The notes: a model not told the origin generated them from the letters alone. A DNA stretch of 42,574 bases from Corallochytrium limacisporum (GCA_002811645.1 PDIP01000039.1:246259-288832); one strand, 5' to 3'; numbered from the stretch's first letter, positions 8,124-18,481 are shown. Program-made: numbers and translations.

Positions 8124-9677
8124 TTACCGCTGGTACATTCCCAGGCCTTCCACCGCGAGGTTGCGGTTCTTGCCAGAAAGCTTGGTTCCGGCACTGGTCT
8201 TGGTCGTAGGACTGATCTTTGACCGTGTCATTGGACCTGTATAGGCACCAGCAGCTGTAGAAGGAGCTGCAGGACCCCGCATTGGCTTCTTGACCAAATG
8301 ATCACAGTATACCGGCTCCATACTCACTGGTGTCGTTTGTCCGGGGGCTCCATTGGGGTTGAGGGTCAGAGAGCCTAAGGAGGCAACAATGCCAGAGTCC
8401 TTCCTGCGTCCGAGTTGTTCTGTTGCGCTGGCTGCAACGACCGAAGCCGGACTGACCATTCCAATCTTCCGGCCAGAGTTGGTTCCCAGTGTCATTGCCG
8501 GGTCTTCTACAGCGGCATTTGCGTGCAAGCTACTGGCGCCGACTTCACTACGGCTGCGGTGGTTTGCATTGCCGTGTCTGCGTCGGAAGGTGTCACCCTC
8601 GCTAACCATCCAGTCGTGGCTGTGCTCAAGGAAATGCTGTTGTGGTCCGATGACTGATCCAGGGCGATTCACCCGGAGCCATCCAATTGTTTCAGGCGGG
8701 GTGAAGCCGTAGTGCTTCATCATATACAGGCCGATCAATGTTCCCGTGCGCCCCAAACCAGCCTTACAGTGAACTGCCACAACGCCCTTTGCATTCTCGC
8801 AAATATCCATAAAGCGACGCACAATATCCGGCGAGGGCGTGCTGCCGTCGACAAAGAACAGCTCGTGATGGTTGAATCCGGCCTGCTTGAAGTCGTTGGC
8901 ATCGTACACCTTCTTGTTCAGACGGATTATATCAGTGACTCCATACTTCTTGAAGATCGGAATGTAGTCAGATGGAGTAAACAGACGGAAACCATAGGTG
9001 TAGACCGGTTCTGCCCGGGGTCCGCTAAAAGCAATGAATTTGTCAGGAATCAGTACGTTCATATCTCCGTTTTCAACCCTTTCATAATGCTCATACTCGG
9101 TGATGGGAAAAGTGCTCATGTTCAGCCAACCGAGACCAATACCACGGTGAAGGGCACGGCAGACATCAAGGATGGTGAGGTGATACGTAGTTGGTCCCAT
9201 GCTGGCGTCCCGAAAAGGCATGAAACTCATGCGTGCAGCCTCAAAGGGGCGAATGGCCTCTTGCGGAGTCCATCCCAGAATGACTACGCAAAAGGCAGCC
9301 ATCAGGCAGGCGGCGTTGGAGCGTCGCTGTGGTGTAGTGCCGCAGTAGTGGTAAATCTTCTTGGTTGGAGCGCTGCGGCTGGCCCGTGGACTCTTCATTG
9401 CCGCTGTGCGAAATTTTCCTTCAAGAATGCTACAGTACCGGTAGAGCAAACCCATGTTCAGGGGTCCGAAATCTGTGTAGAAGGGCTCGTAGCAGAGGGT
9501 GTCGTCAATGCTGAAAAAGATTGTGTCCTCGGTGGTTCGAGGATAGCCACGGAAGCTGACCCAATACAGCCGACCTGGAACGATCTCGAGTGCATCACGA
9601 TGCCAAGTGGGCTCTACACTACTACTGCGGCGACCGACAACAGGCCCAGCGGTGGACGGACGCATACCTCCCGTCAT
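8124..9677 (-). CDS. CDC14: dual-specificity protein phosphatase CDC14
   Basis: CDC14 removes phosphate from Ser-Pro CDK sites and drives mitotic exit and cytokinesis. The 517-residue product has both expected halves. The N-terminal non-catalytic DSP-like domain carries IDDTLCYEPFYTDFGPLNMG near residue 50. The catalytic domain carries VHCKAGLGRTGTLIGLYMMK with nucleophile Cys304. The substrate-groove segment GWLRVNRPGSVIGPQQHFL follows. The tail (about 390-517) is Ser/Pro/Ala-rich and low in conservation, as in fungal and animal CDC14. The ATG at 9677 gives a ~25-residue leader before the first domain. The gene ends 217 bp from the facing rhodanese-DsrE gene. Confidence 0.96.
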   Translation of the reverse strand: MTGGMRPSTAGPVVGRRSSSVEPTWHRDALEIVPGRLYWVSFRGYPRTTEDTIFFSIDDTLCYEPFYTDFGPLNMGLLYRYCSILEGKFRTAAMKSPRASRSAPTKKIYHYCGTTPQRRSNAACLMAAFCVVILGWTPQEAIRPFEAARMSFMPFRDASMGPTTYHLTILDVCRALHRGIGLGWLNMSTFPITEYEHYERVENGDMNVLIPDKFIAFSGPRAEPVYTYGFRLFTPSDYIPIFKKYGVTDIIRLNKKVYDANDFKQAGFNHHELFFVDGSTPSPDIVRRFMDICENAKGVVAVHCKAGLGRTGTLIGLYMMKHYGFTPPETIGWLRVNRPGSVIGPQQHFLEHSHDWMVSEGDTFRRRHGNANHRSRSEVGASSLHANAAVEDPAMTLGTNSGRKIGMVSPASVVAASATEQLGRRKDSGIVASLGSLTLNPNGAPGQTTPVSMEPVYCDHLVKKPMRGPAAPSTAAGAYTGPMTRSKISPTTKTSAGTKLSGKNRNLAVEGLGMYQR

Positions 9678-12600
9678 TTTTCTGTGAATTTATGTCTTCA
9701 CGTTTTATAGTCTTGCCAATATTTTTCTTTAACCGCGGTTCTGATCACTACTTCTGCGAATTCTTACTTTGTTGCCCTCTGTGCCCGAACTCCAACTTCT
9801 TCGTCGCACACTAGTACACTACTGGTATATGTATTAGTTACAAATATTATGCGCTGCTTGATCCAAATACTAGAAGATCGAGTAAACCTGTACTTCCCCG
9901 ATTGTTTATATTACACTATGCAGCGCCCCGAGGAACTGGCGGTACGCTGATCTACCTCTCACAAGTACCTTTGCATTAGATAACCACTAGCATATAGGAC
10001 TTTATGCCCAAAGAGACAGAAGAACCCAGAGGGACAGGTCGTAAATCACTCCTTCCTCACTGGAATCCCATTTCAGCAGGCAGCGGAAACCCACGGCCAA
10101 AAATGGTTCTAAACAAGCGGGACCCGCACGCATACCCACAGGTCAACACCACAGTAATACACATCGTCTACGCTCTCGAAAACTGTACACATAAGATACT
10201 CAGGCTAAAGATGTGATGTCGACAAGGGCTCTTACTGAGCTCACCCCGGTGAGGATTCTTGGGGATGTGCGCCGATATTGTTCTTCACTCCCGGTGTTGG
10301 ATCGCCCTTCCTATTCCCCCACCTCTCTGTGCGGTCTCCTGCGAAATTCCATACTTACACAACTGCTCCAACCAACCCGACCGTTGCGCACGCTATCGAA
10401 TTCGGACGGTCGTGACGGAGCCCCTCGGGGACGTGTGTCGGTCCGGTTTTTAGCGGAGTATGCACGGGGACCGAGGGGGAAAGGGATTGGGTGTTGTCAG
10501 AGTTTTTTGGTGCCTGCCACACTGCGAAACCTCCCCACCGCCTGGGGAAGTTCACGGGCAATAAGGAGTGAGAGAGACACACACAGCGAGAGAGAGAGAG
10601 AGTGAGTGTGTGTGTGAGGTAGGGGAGGGGGGAAAGGGGAGCGAGAGAGGGAGAGATGTGTGTGCGTGTATTGCTGCCCCTTCCTGGCCCACTCTGACAT
10701 GCCCCCAGTCACTGCCAGCTTGGGAAGGAAGGTGCAGCAGTCACAGGTGTGGTGGTCCATGTTCAGTTGGAGGGCCACTGTTACCGTACTCCTGCCATTG
10801 TTCTGCTCTGTTATGTATGCATGTCGTCCTTTTCCGGAAACAGACTGTGTACCACGTACTGTCTATACAATTGATAATTTGCAATGGTGCTAAAATAGGC
10901 TGATGGAAGTGAAAGAACACACACTTTGCACTCTACAGCTATGGGGACCTAACCGACAGTCGCAAGAGTTGTCACGCGGTACTAGACGCCTCGCCTCTGC
11001 TCTCCTTTTGACCCAATCCCGTCTCTGGTATGAACAACGGAACACAGACGCAAAGCACCGAAGTCAACCCTTAAGTCGGACGGTTGCTGTGAGCAATACA
11101 GTCGGAGTCAACTAAGAAATTTCTGTTTGGGTACTCCGGTCCTTCGTTCTGAATGACCAGTGGAACCTGGACTGTTGCAAAGCAAAGAATAAAAGTGGCT
11201 GCTGTGGGTGCTGGTCCCCACGCCGTTCTAGACTGCCTTCACTATGGCAGCCCGACGAAGCCGTTGGTGGGGAGGCCGAAAAGCACCTTGCTGTGTGTCG
11301 TTCTATTGCTACTGTGGTTTTGTTAGCTATATGCCTCAGCAACTCTAAACGTCTCATCACTGACAGTTTCATCATTGATGCTCTTTTTGCTAGTAGTGCT
11401 ACTACAATGTAACAATACAATCTTTTGTTGATCGTACTCCATCATCCACCTGGTGTGTCTAAAACATGAACGGGTCGTTGTACAACAATGAGAACTGGAG
11501 AGCTCTACTATGTAATTGGCCTCCTCCAGCTCAGAATCATTGCAACATGCACCATATCAGCCCTCATCAGGCATCTTGAACATGTATTAGTTGTATCACT
11601 CTTACTCTGTGTCATCATGCTCCGAAACCTGAAATGCACCGACGGGCTGATGATTCATCAGGTCAATGCATGTTCGCGCCGCCTGAGGGCTTCAATATTC
11701 CCAAGTTGTACTTTTCGCTAGAGTTCAGTAAGGCTGTGCTACTAAATATATTGAAAATTGTGGATCCCCCGCTCCCCCCCCGACCCACAGTAACCACACT
11801 GGACCGCTGGCCCCGTGCCGCTTTCCCTGACAAAACCCTCGCCCGTCCCCGTTACCCACTACCAAAGAAAACCCAATACATTCAATATGAATTGGACCCC
11901 CCTGGCTGCGGTTGCCAAGGGAATTCAAGGACCGGACAGGAAAACAAAGAAGAAGATACTTTGCAACCGGAAATTCGTTCACACACTTTCAGTACTGAAA
12001 CTCTGGAGCAGTACCGTAACCCTCGGCAACATGACGATGGTGAAGTGTGGGTGAATGTTTCATGGGCTTCAAGCGCGAGCAGAGGAAGAATATTACGTCT
12101 CTTTGGGCCACTGATTGGCTATGTACATATGGTGGATGTTTGGAATGCAGCGTAGATAACAAAAGTATATCCGTAAGCAGGCCTTCCCTTATGGTGAAAG
12201 GTGTGCTGGTCTGGAAACTTAGCCATGTGGGCGGTAAGTGGTCTCGAACGGTCGGTCAACCCAATGCGTGGATGGATGGCTTGTAGAGATGTCTGTGGGC
12301 CGAAGCCCGTCCAGCTTGCTTCACTCCGTTCATACCACGGTCTGGGCACTTTCCTCGTGTCTCTTGGTTCTGCGGAATGGCATATCATTACGGATCGACA
12401 AAACTTGGACCTAGGTGTGCCTACCAAGTGTTCAATCGCCGGTATAGATGATTGTCAGTGTGTACGCGCACTTGGAACGTCAGAGGTAGTGTCAACAGGA
12501 AAGTACGCCTTTAAAGTAATGAAGAGTCATCATTTATTCTACGGCTGCTGCATGCTTGAGGGGAATCAGTTGTGAAAGTGTCCATGCATGAGCTGCATAT

Positions 12601-12691
12601 GACAGGGAAAAGAAATCCAGGGTCGCTTTCCAATATGATAAATTTGGCTTTTTCTTCAGGTTTTCAATTTTCAATAGTTTTGAATATGAAC
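9678..12691. other. 3.0-kb gene-poor region
   Basis: I cannot support a gene here. Content: the CDC14 upstream region (9678-10200), a GC-rich block (10250-10520), a GA/GT microsatellite (10575-10665), and then mixed-composition DNA to the CENP-C end at 12692. Two frames begin like mitochondrial presequences: MSTRALTELTPVRILGDVRR from 10216 (+), and a frame read leftwards from about 11375 (-) containing RRLELLRHIANKTTVAIERH. Neither continues into anything recognisable. A consensus-like splice donor GTAAGT occurs near 12235. A spliced gene or a long noncoding RNA remains possible. Confidence 0.5.
10575..10665. repeat. GA/GT microsatellite
   Basis: Simple repeat of GA units, then TG units, then G-rich purine sequence, then GTGTGTGCGTG. 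It strongly resembles the block at 1108-1171 in unit order and composition. Confidence 0.8.
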
Positions 12692-14260
12692 TTACATGTC
12701 CTCGTCATCGCCGAGGTCGACCAGGAAGTAGTCAATAATACCCTCTCCTGTCTTACTCTGATTCACGAAGCGGTAGCGATTTGCAGGGGGCACCCTGAAG
12801 CGCATGCCCGAAGCCAGCGTCTGCACATTGTCCGCGATGGTCACCTCGACCTTGCCTTTCTCAACCTTACCGTAAAGCCAGCGGTTTTGACACTGCGCAT
12901 CCATGGTGTCACCCCCGGGTTTCAGAATGAGCTCACCCCACTGCAGCAGGTCCTCTTTGACGGCTTTGGCAATAAGGAAGGATGGATGATCCTTCTTCTG
13001 TGTGTAGACCAGATCGGCAGGGTTGATAAATACAATCTCTTTCCGGCTCTTGTTCCCCATGGGGTCGTAGACCGGCTGAGCCTTGCCAACAACATTCGCA
13101 GCCACCGGAGTCTGCTGGTAATTTGAAGTCTCGGTGAGTACTTTGCGGGTCTTCTCCTTCTTCGGCCCCTTATTCTTGAGGAAGTTGTAGGTCATCAGCT
13201 GATCGTCACCAGCAGCCCACCACGAACGTTTGGCTCCACGAGTAGCACGACGACTGCGACGAACGCCGTTCTCGTCGATGGTTGTACCCGCCGTACCGGC
13301 GACAGTGCTCGGCATCCAAGGAGTGTTCAGGCGCTGGAGTTCCATGTACTTGTTGATGGGATGAGAAGTACCGCTCTTGGTCTTCTTCTTGGGCTTTGGG
13401 GCCTCGTCGTCGTCGGTTAAACCGCTGGCCTTACGAAGCTTGGACTTGGTCACAGTTGGGGATGGCTCCGCATTCTCTTGGTTCTCCTGGTCTTCCTCAG
13501 GAACGGGCTCAGGTTCCTCAGCGGCCTGCTCGCCAGCAACATCCTCGGCAATGTCCATGAGGTTCTGATTCATTTGCAGGTCAGCCATGTCATCCTCTTC
13601 GTCTTCGTCTTCCTCCTGGTCATCAGCTGCCTCCATTTGATCATCGTTGTCCTGATCAACTTCTGCCTCTGCCTGTTCCTCTTCCTGATCCTCCACTTCC
13701 TGTCCTTCTTCCTCCTCCTCTTCTTCCAAGTCTTCCTCTTCTTCGTGGATGGGCAGCTCCTCGTCGACATGTTCCATTCCATCATCTTCGATGCCAAAAC
13801 CTGCTTCTGGGGCACCGAAATCGTGTGCTTGTCCGAAAGAATCGTCATCATCGACCACATTGGCACCAATAGCTTCATTAAGCAAATCCGCAGCGTTCAC
13901 AACAGCGGTTGGATCCTCCATATCTTCACCATCGCTGTCAGCCATAGACACATTGGTTTTGTTCGGAGTCTCAAGCACGCGCTCCTCGGGTGCACTGATC
14001 ATTTTACGACGAGCGAGATCGGGGGAGCCTGGCGCATCCGTGACCTTTTGGGCACTGCTGCGCTCCAGTTCAAGTTGTCTCTGACGCTGAATCTTCTTCA
14101 GAAAGGTAGGGTTTGCATAGTGGTCATCCTCAGGATCGGAATCGAACATACCCTCATTGTTCAGGTTCCTGGCACTTTGTTGTGTCCTCTTAAGGTCACT
14201 GTCCGGAATATGCGTACCGGTCCTGCGACCACGAGGGTTACTCTTCACTGCAGTAGGCAT
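12692..14260 (-). CDS. CENPC: centromere protein CENP-C / Mif2
   Basis: CENP-C is the platform that links CENP-A nucleosomes to the rest of the kinetochore. Three landmarks appear in this 522-residue protein. Residues about 10-50 resemble the Mif2 N-terminal block (GRRTG, then GMFDSDPEDD). A CENP-C motif lies near residues 330-350 (GVRRSRRATRGAKRSWWAAG), with the Arg anchor and Trp-Trp that contact the nucleosome. Residues about 415-515 form the dimerising cupin domain (GELILKPGGDT, YGKVEKGKVEVTI, GMRFRVPPANRYRF). Residues about 125-245 are extremely acidic (runs of Glu/Asp). The facing strand of that acidic part stays open and gives spurious long frames. E2F-like sites 450-610 bp upstream of the ATG suggest S-phase control. 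Confidence 0.93.
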   Translation of the reverse strand: MPTAVKSNPRGRRTGTHIPDSDLKRTQQSARNLNNEGMFDSDPEDDHYANPTFLKKIQRQRQLELERSSAQKVTDAPGSPDLARRKMISAPEERVLETPNKTNVSMADSDGEDMEDPTAVVNAADLLNEAIGANVVDDDDSFGQAHDFGAPEAGFGIEDDGMEHVDEELPIHEEEEDLEEEEEEEGQEVEDQEEEQAEAEVDQDNDDQMEAADDQEEDEDEEDDMADLQMNQNLMDIAEDVAGEQAAEEPEPVPEEDQENQENAEPSPTVTKSKLRKASGLTDDDEAPKPKKKTKSGTSHPINKYMELQRLNTPWMPSTVAGTAGTTIDENGVRRSRRATRGAKRSWWAAGDDQLMTYNFLKNKGPKKEKTRKVLTETSNYQQTPVAANVVGKAQPVYDPMGNKSRKEIVFINPADLVYTQKKDHPSFLIAKAVKEDLLQWGELILKPGGDTMDAQCQNRWLYGKVEKGKVEVTIADNVQTLASGMRFRVPPANRYRFVNQSKTGEGIIDYFLVDLGDDEDM

Positions 14261-14712
14261 GATTGTTGTGTATGTTGGTGTACCCTCCTAATGGACTTGG
14301 ATCAAAATAACTTGCTTCCTCAATCCGAAATAAATAGCTCTCAACTTGTATTTAAATGTGTGGAAGCGTGACCAGCACTTCTTTCACACTATCAAATGAA
14401 TGCTACCGAAATTAATTCAAACAGTTTGGATAAATTACGTCCGAGTTGTGCGTTCTCCGAGAAAATTGTGTACTATATAAAACCCAAGCAGACCTTCAAA
14501 TACCTAAGTGGTGCCAAGAGTTGATTTAATACTCAGCTTGGAGACATGAAAAGAAAACAGTGTCGTCGCCACACAAAAGCTCCATTTGGAACACCGCCGC
14601 ACAAAGGCCAGCAAACCAAAACCCCGGCCCGCACACAAAACCTGTCTTGCACTGCGCGCTAGCAGTCCCGCCCTTTACTCGGAAATGAGCGCCTGCCCAA
14701 CTTCGAACTCAC

Positions 14713-14723
14713 CGCGCCAAAAA
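14713..14723 (-). promoter_or_regulatory. E2F-like site
   Basis: CGCGCCAAAAA on the + strand reads TTTTTGGCGCG on the strand of CENP-C, a match to the E2F/DP consensus TTTSSCGC. It lies about 455 bp upstream of the CENP-C ATG. Confidence 0.45.
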
Positions 14724-14865
14724 TGAAAAATTGGGACCACCCGTGGGGCGGTCCCCCGGCGGGCACGAAGAGCCTAAAAAATTAGCGCCCCCCGCCCTTT
14801 CAACGCGAGGGGCGCAGTCACCGCTGAGAGAAGGGAAGTAGGGGTAGGGGGCCAGGCCCCCCGTC

Positions 14866-14881
14866 ATTTCGCGCGCGAAAT
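14866..14881. promoter_or_regulatory. E2F-like perfect palindrome
   Basis: ATTTCGCGCGCGAAAT is a perfect 16-bp palindrome containing the TTTCGCGC/GCGCGAAA core bound by E2F-type factors. It lies about 605 bp upstream of the CENP-C ATG and about 145 bp from the other E2F-like site. Confidence 0.5.
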
Positions 14882-15334
14882 ACTTTTTCGTGTGAGGTAC
14901 CCCCCGGGCCCAGCGGGTCAGGGCGAAGTAATGATAATGAACGGGTGCCTGTGGTAATGGATGTACCGAACTTGGGCCTATACCAATGTACCAACTCGAC
15001 TCGCTCCATACATGGTCCAAATATTCCCAATCAACCCCCCCCGGGGGAGAGTTTCTTTCAAAAAACGTAGGTATGTCACATTTAGGCGCCGCCTGGAGGT
15101 TGAGAAGTGGAAACATCCTTTGCCTGGGCGGTGCGTAAAAGATAACATCGCATGAGTGAGCAGATGATGCATCATCGCTTTCAAAGCCATGTCCTAGATG
15201 TTGATATCAGTCACGAGAAACTCTCCGTCCACAGTATCATGGAAGACTAAGGGATACAGTTTAATGATTGAGTATATGGTGACAATGGGTGAAACTTCAT
15301 ATGTTGGCTAGACAAACGCAGCAAGTAACTATCA

Positions 15335-16516
15335 CTAGAGCTTTTCAAAGGACGTGTTGATGGCCTCAACGAAGTCACCAAAGAACAGGCTAATGGTGGA
15401 GAGGTGTCCTCCAGGACGGTACCGGATTTCGAAGTGCTTGATCTTCGGCAGTTCGAGGAAGGCATTCTCGATTGGGACAACACCACGGATGCCGACAAAG
15501 TAATCCTGGTCGCCATTGACCATACACACACTTCGAGCGGGGTAGTTTCTCACACCAACATGATCCTTAGTCAATTCCATAGTGTTTGTGATGCTGGTGA
15601 CTCTCAGGATAAGCTCGAGGAACTTGTGAACAGTCTCTTCGCGAGTATTGGTGCCAAAGTCCCGTTGCAAAGCTGCAAAGTTGACGTTCCTTGAGAGCGC
15701 ACCTATTGCGAGACCTTCGGGATTGTTAGAGATAACACATGGTGAAACTGCAAGGTCCAAATCGGTTGCGATTGCAGCAGAAAGCAAACTCAATGCACCG
15801 CCTTGTGAAATGCCGGTAACGCCTAGCTTAACGCCAGGAAATGCTCGTTTGCAGTACTGCAGCAGGCAAAGGCCATCCGCAACGTTTACCTCGAAGCGGT
15901 TCAGAAACTCCTGGAAGGTGGCTGGTGCGATAGCTTCTAGAGGGTTGATGGCATTTTTGCGGCGCTCAGCGTACCCAGAGAATGTGAGGATGATTGAGCC
16001 GATGCCGTACTTACGAAGCAAAGGCTCAGCGATGAATTTACGTCTTGCGAATAAGTACTCGTCACCAGTACCAGCGAAATGGATCACCATCCCCTTGAGG
16101 GGAGGAATCTTGCCAGCGGTGATAGCTTCGGGGTTTGGCGTGAGGATTGCAAAAGTGCTTGTCTTATCCGCTTCGCAGCATGCTTTCTCCGGCAACGGTG
16201 TGGCGAAACGACCGTAGCGCAGGTCCATTATCTTCTCTCCGAAACCAGTTAGTGTGCCTGAAATGGTTTGCACCTCTCCATCCCAGTGAATCTTGGGAAC
16301 GTAGGGCTTGAAATCATGTAGAAGTACGGTATCGAAATCTTCAGCCTTCTTTCCCAATCCGTCTCTGAAGAATGCTTGCCTGTTTGGCCTCACTAGCTCC
16401 ACGAATGATGCAAAGTAACAGGGCAGCAGGTCGGGCAGGCTAAGCAGCGTCGAAAGGATCGATTGTGCCGGTGGCATGAAGGGCTGCATAAGGTGCGGCG
16501 TTACAATGTCCTCCAT
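15335..16516 (-). CDS. ABHD18: ABHD18-family alpha/beta hydrolase
   Basis: The 393-residue product matches the ABHD18 (former DUF2048) family over its full length. Visible marks are LKGMVIHFAGTGDEYLFARR after the first core strand, the nucleophile elbow GVTGISQGGALSLLSA with Ser237, VCMVNGDQDYFVGIRGVVPI (probable acid residue) and the C-terminal RPGGHLSTISLFF with the likely catalytic His. An early segment (about 18-45) is hydrophobic. The human relative has recently been linked to cardiolipin deacylation in mitochondria; that is my recollection of the family, not something seen here. The ATG at 16516 is the first in frame. The gene is divergent from the spliced YjbQ gene. Confidence 0.88.
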   Translation of the reverse strand: MEDIVTPHLMQPFMPPAQSILSTLLSLPDLLPCYFASFVELVRPNRQAFFRDGLGKKAEDFDTVLLHDFKPYVPKIHWDGEVQTISGTLTGFGEKIMDLRYGRFATPLPEKACCEADKTSTFAILTPNPEAITAGKIPPLKGMVIHFAGTGDEYLFARRKFIAEPLLRKYGIGSIILTFSGYAERRKNAINPLEAIAPATFQEFLNRFEVNVADGLCLLQYCKRAFPGVKLGVTGISQGGALSLLSAAIATDLDLAVSPCVISNNPEGLAIGALSRNVNFAALQRDFGTNTREETVHKFLELILRVTSITNTMELTKDHVGVRNYPARSVCMVNGDQDYFVGIRGVVPIENAFLELPKIKHFEIRYRPGGHLSTISLFFGDFVEAINTSFEKL

Positions 16517-17473
16517 GTTTCTAGTTCTGTGTCTCAGTATCTCCCGAGCATGGTATGGTCGGCTACCCTAATCGACGTAAAAAGTTTAAGAGTTCAAAAC
16601 AGCTCTGCCCTGAGTACCCGCACTTGTATGTGGGCGCAAGACCAGCTGACAATCAGAGACGGTGACCGGAATCGCGCAAAACTCATGATGCTGTCACCTC
16701 ATGAAGGCAGGTCTCGTGTTCCTCTAGATGATTGATGCAAGCCCCTACACATCCATCTTGATCGAGGGAGTTTCAGGCATCACCGGGTCCCCTGCGATGG
16801 CTGATACAATCGCTTAGGGATTTGACCTGTCAAGCTCTGTGCACGGTTGCTGTCCTCCCCACTATCGCTCATGTTAGTAAGGATCTTAGTACTGAAAGTC
16901 GAAGTCAGCTGACGTATCACCCGACAAAATTGCCGCAATGAAGTGCATTCCCTCGCCCTGGGAGAGGAGAGTCACTATTTCTGTCGTTTTTGTCCGGAAG
17001 GTTTACTATAGAAATTCTCTGGTCCCAAGAAATGGATGAGAAAAAATTGTTGGAACTACGCAACCCCGGCCAAACCGCTCTTGTAGGATATAAGTGAGAC
17101 GAGATCAGACGGGGACAGGGACGAAGCCATAAATATACATCCGGATATGTAACAACGCAAATTCTATTGTATTCCAAAGATGCATCGGTGCTTGAAAACT
17201 GACAGAAAAATACGGATTGCACTTAATGAGTATTGAATTCCTTAAAATATAATATACGGATATTTTAATCGACGTACGAAGAGTAACAGTCGGAGTTTCG
17301 CGTGCGCCGGTCCTTGTTTCAGCTGTTTCGGCTGAGCGTTTCTCACTGGCAATGTCCTATAGACCTATTTCAAGCCTAAGCGTATCCTGGGATACATTGA
17401 TGTCAGCGGCGGTTGTACTGTAAATAAACAAACATTTTGCGGTTGTGCTTTTCGTTGTATACACTCTTAGGCA
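16517..17473. other. divergent intergenic region
   Basis: This 957-bp gap lies between head-to-head ABHD18 (left) and the YjbQ-family gene (right). It is of mixed composition and AT-richer near 17220-17270. I see no coding region or RNA gene. It probably holds both promoters. Confidence 0.5.
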
Positions 17474-18091
17474 ATGGTGTGGAAACAAAAGATTATCTCC
17501 GTGGGTCCTTACCCCCGTGGGTGTCACTTGATCCATGATCTGTTGCAAAAAGAGATAAACAATGACATTCGGAACATTAATATTGGCCTTGTTAACATTT
17601 TTGGTAAGTATGCCCTGGTGATAAATAATTGGAACTCCGCTGATCTCGTCGTATCATATTTAGCTAACCGTCTGTTTAACAATTTTATCTAATACCCCAC
17701 AGTCAAACACACATCCGCAAGCATAGCATTGCAGGAAAACTGGGACGAGTCCGTGCGCGAAGATGTAGAAATGGCCCTCAATAATTGGCTGGCTCCGGAA
17801 AACAAACCATACAAACACAGCTGCGAGGGACCCGATGATATGCCCGCCCACCTCAAGGCCATGCTCTTTGGTGTCAGTCACACAGTACCGATCACAAATG
17901 GAAAAATGAACACTGGGACATGGCAGGGGCTCTGGTTCTGTGAGCACCGAGATGCAGGGGGTAAGTATCTTTGGGTTCTGCATTGTAGATGATCGATTTA
18001 CCTAGCCGTAGACCAACTAACCACCGTCCTTTCTCCCGAGTTTCATCCCACAGGCAAGCGCCAAATCGTTGTCACCATCCAGGGAGAGTAA
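17474..18091 (+). CDS. YjbQ/UPF0047 family protein, three exons
   Basis: Joining exons 17474-17603, 17703-17960 and 18054-18091 gives a 141-residue protein, the normal family length. The signature elements follow in order: YPRGCHLIHDLL, GLVNIFVKHTSAS across the first junction, ENWDESVREDVEMALNN, EGPDDMPAHLKAMLFG, GTWQGLWFCEHRD and, across the second junction, GGKRQIVVTIQGE at the very end. The motif His residues form the putative metal site. Bacterial YjbQ has been reported to show weak thiamine-phosphate synthase activity; the physiological role is unsettled. Both introns are GT-AG (donors GTAAGTATG and GTAAGTATC) and carry CTAAC branch-point matches. This is the only clearly spliced gene in the window. 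Confidence 0.93.
17604..17702 (+). other. spliceosomal intron 1 of the YjbQ-family gene
   Basis: 99 bp, phase 1. Donor GTAAGTATG, acceptor CCCCACAG, likely branch point GCTAACC 38-44 bases before the end. Removal restores VNIFVKHTSAS, the conserved family motif. Confidence 0.93.
17961..18053 (+). other. spliceosomal intron 2 of the YjbQ-family gene
   Basis: 93 bp, phase 1. Donor GTAAGTATC, acceptor ATCCCACAG, likely branch point ACTAACC about 36 bases before the end. Removal restores the family C-terminus ending in GE. Confidence 0.93.
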
Positions 18092-18481
18092 CGTCAGTGA
18101 ATGGTTCTGTCTGTCTATGTATTGTAGACCAATCATGTAGAAAGTCAATCAGGAGCGACTTCGTCGAAGCACGAGGACATTCTCTGCGTTTCCATCCATC
18201 CATCTGAATTGAACAGGCAAGCCTCGAAGTCTGGCTAAGGCCTCCCTGGGCAGATCTCTGAGATGGGGTGTGCACTAAGCCCGCACAAGACTTAGTGAGG
18301 TGACTAGTTGTTCTTGTTGAGGCATCCAAAGTGCTGGCAGACAGAAGAAAGGAAGGAACGCCAGTGATGTACTATCGGTAAATGTTTAATATGGAAGTTG
18401 TATGTCAATGATATGTTTAAAGGTTTGTGTTAGTCATTTACAGGAGCTAGATCAAGAAGCTCATGCTCCGTAGTTGGCACC
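18092..18481. other. intergenic, convergent
   Basis: This 390-bp gap lies between the ends of the YjbQ-family gene and the small one-TM gene. No coding region or RNA gene is recognised. It contains the 3' UTRs of both. Confidence 0.5.

Larger units (their letters stand above)
14261..15334. promoter_or_regulatory. CENP-C upstream region with E2F-like sites and GC palindromes
   Basis: This 1074-bp gap lies upstream of CENP-C and downstream of ABHD18. The 14640-15060 part is GC-rich and crowded with inverted repeats: 14733-14755 (9 of 10 arm bases pair), 14847-14861 (perfect 7-bp arms), 14866-14881 (perfect 16-bp palindrome) and a C-run/G-run at 15035-15047. No credible coding region is present. 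Confidence 0.55.

Noticed and set aside
8712-9710. 332-codon frame on the + strand opposite CDC14
   Set aside because: Antisense shadow of a well-supported phosphatase gene; no recognisable content.
10213-10605. 130-codon frame with a presequence-like start
   Set aside because: It continues into GC-rich and microsatellite DNA (Arg/Glu repeats at the end) with no recognisable domain.
11112-11420. Leftward frame beginning like a mitochondrial presequence
   Set aside because: Short, no recognisable mature part, embedded in noncoding-looking sequence. Kept only as a hint in the gap entry.
13478-14371. 297-codon frame on the + strand opposite CENP-C
   Set aside because: It is the reverse of the Glu/Asp-rich part of CENP-C, which contains few codons that read as stops on the other strand. 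The product is a Leu/Phe/Val-rich artefact.
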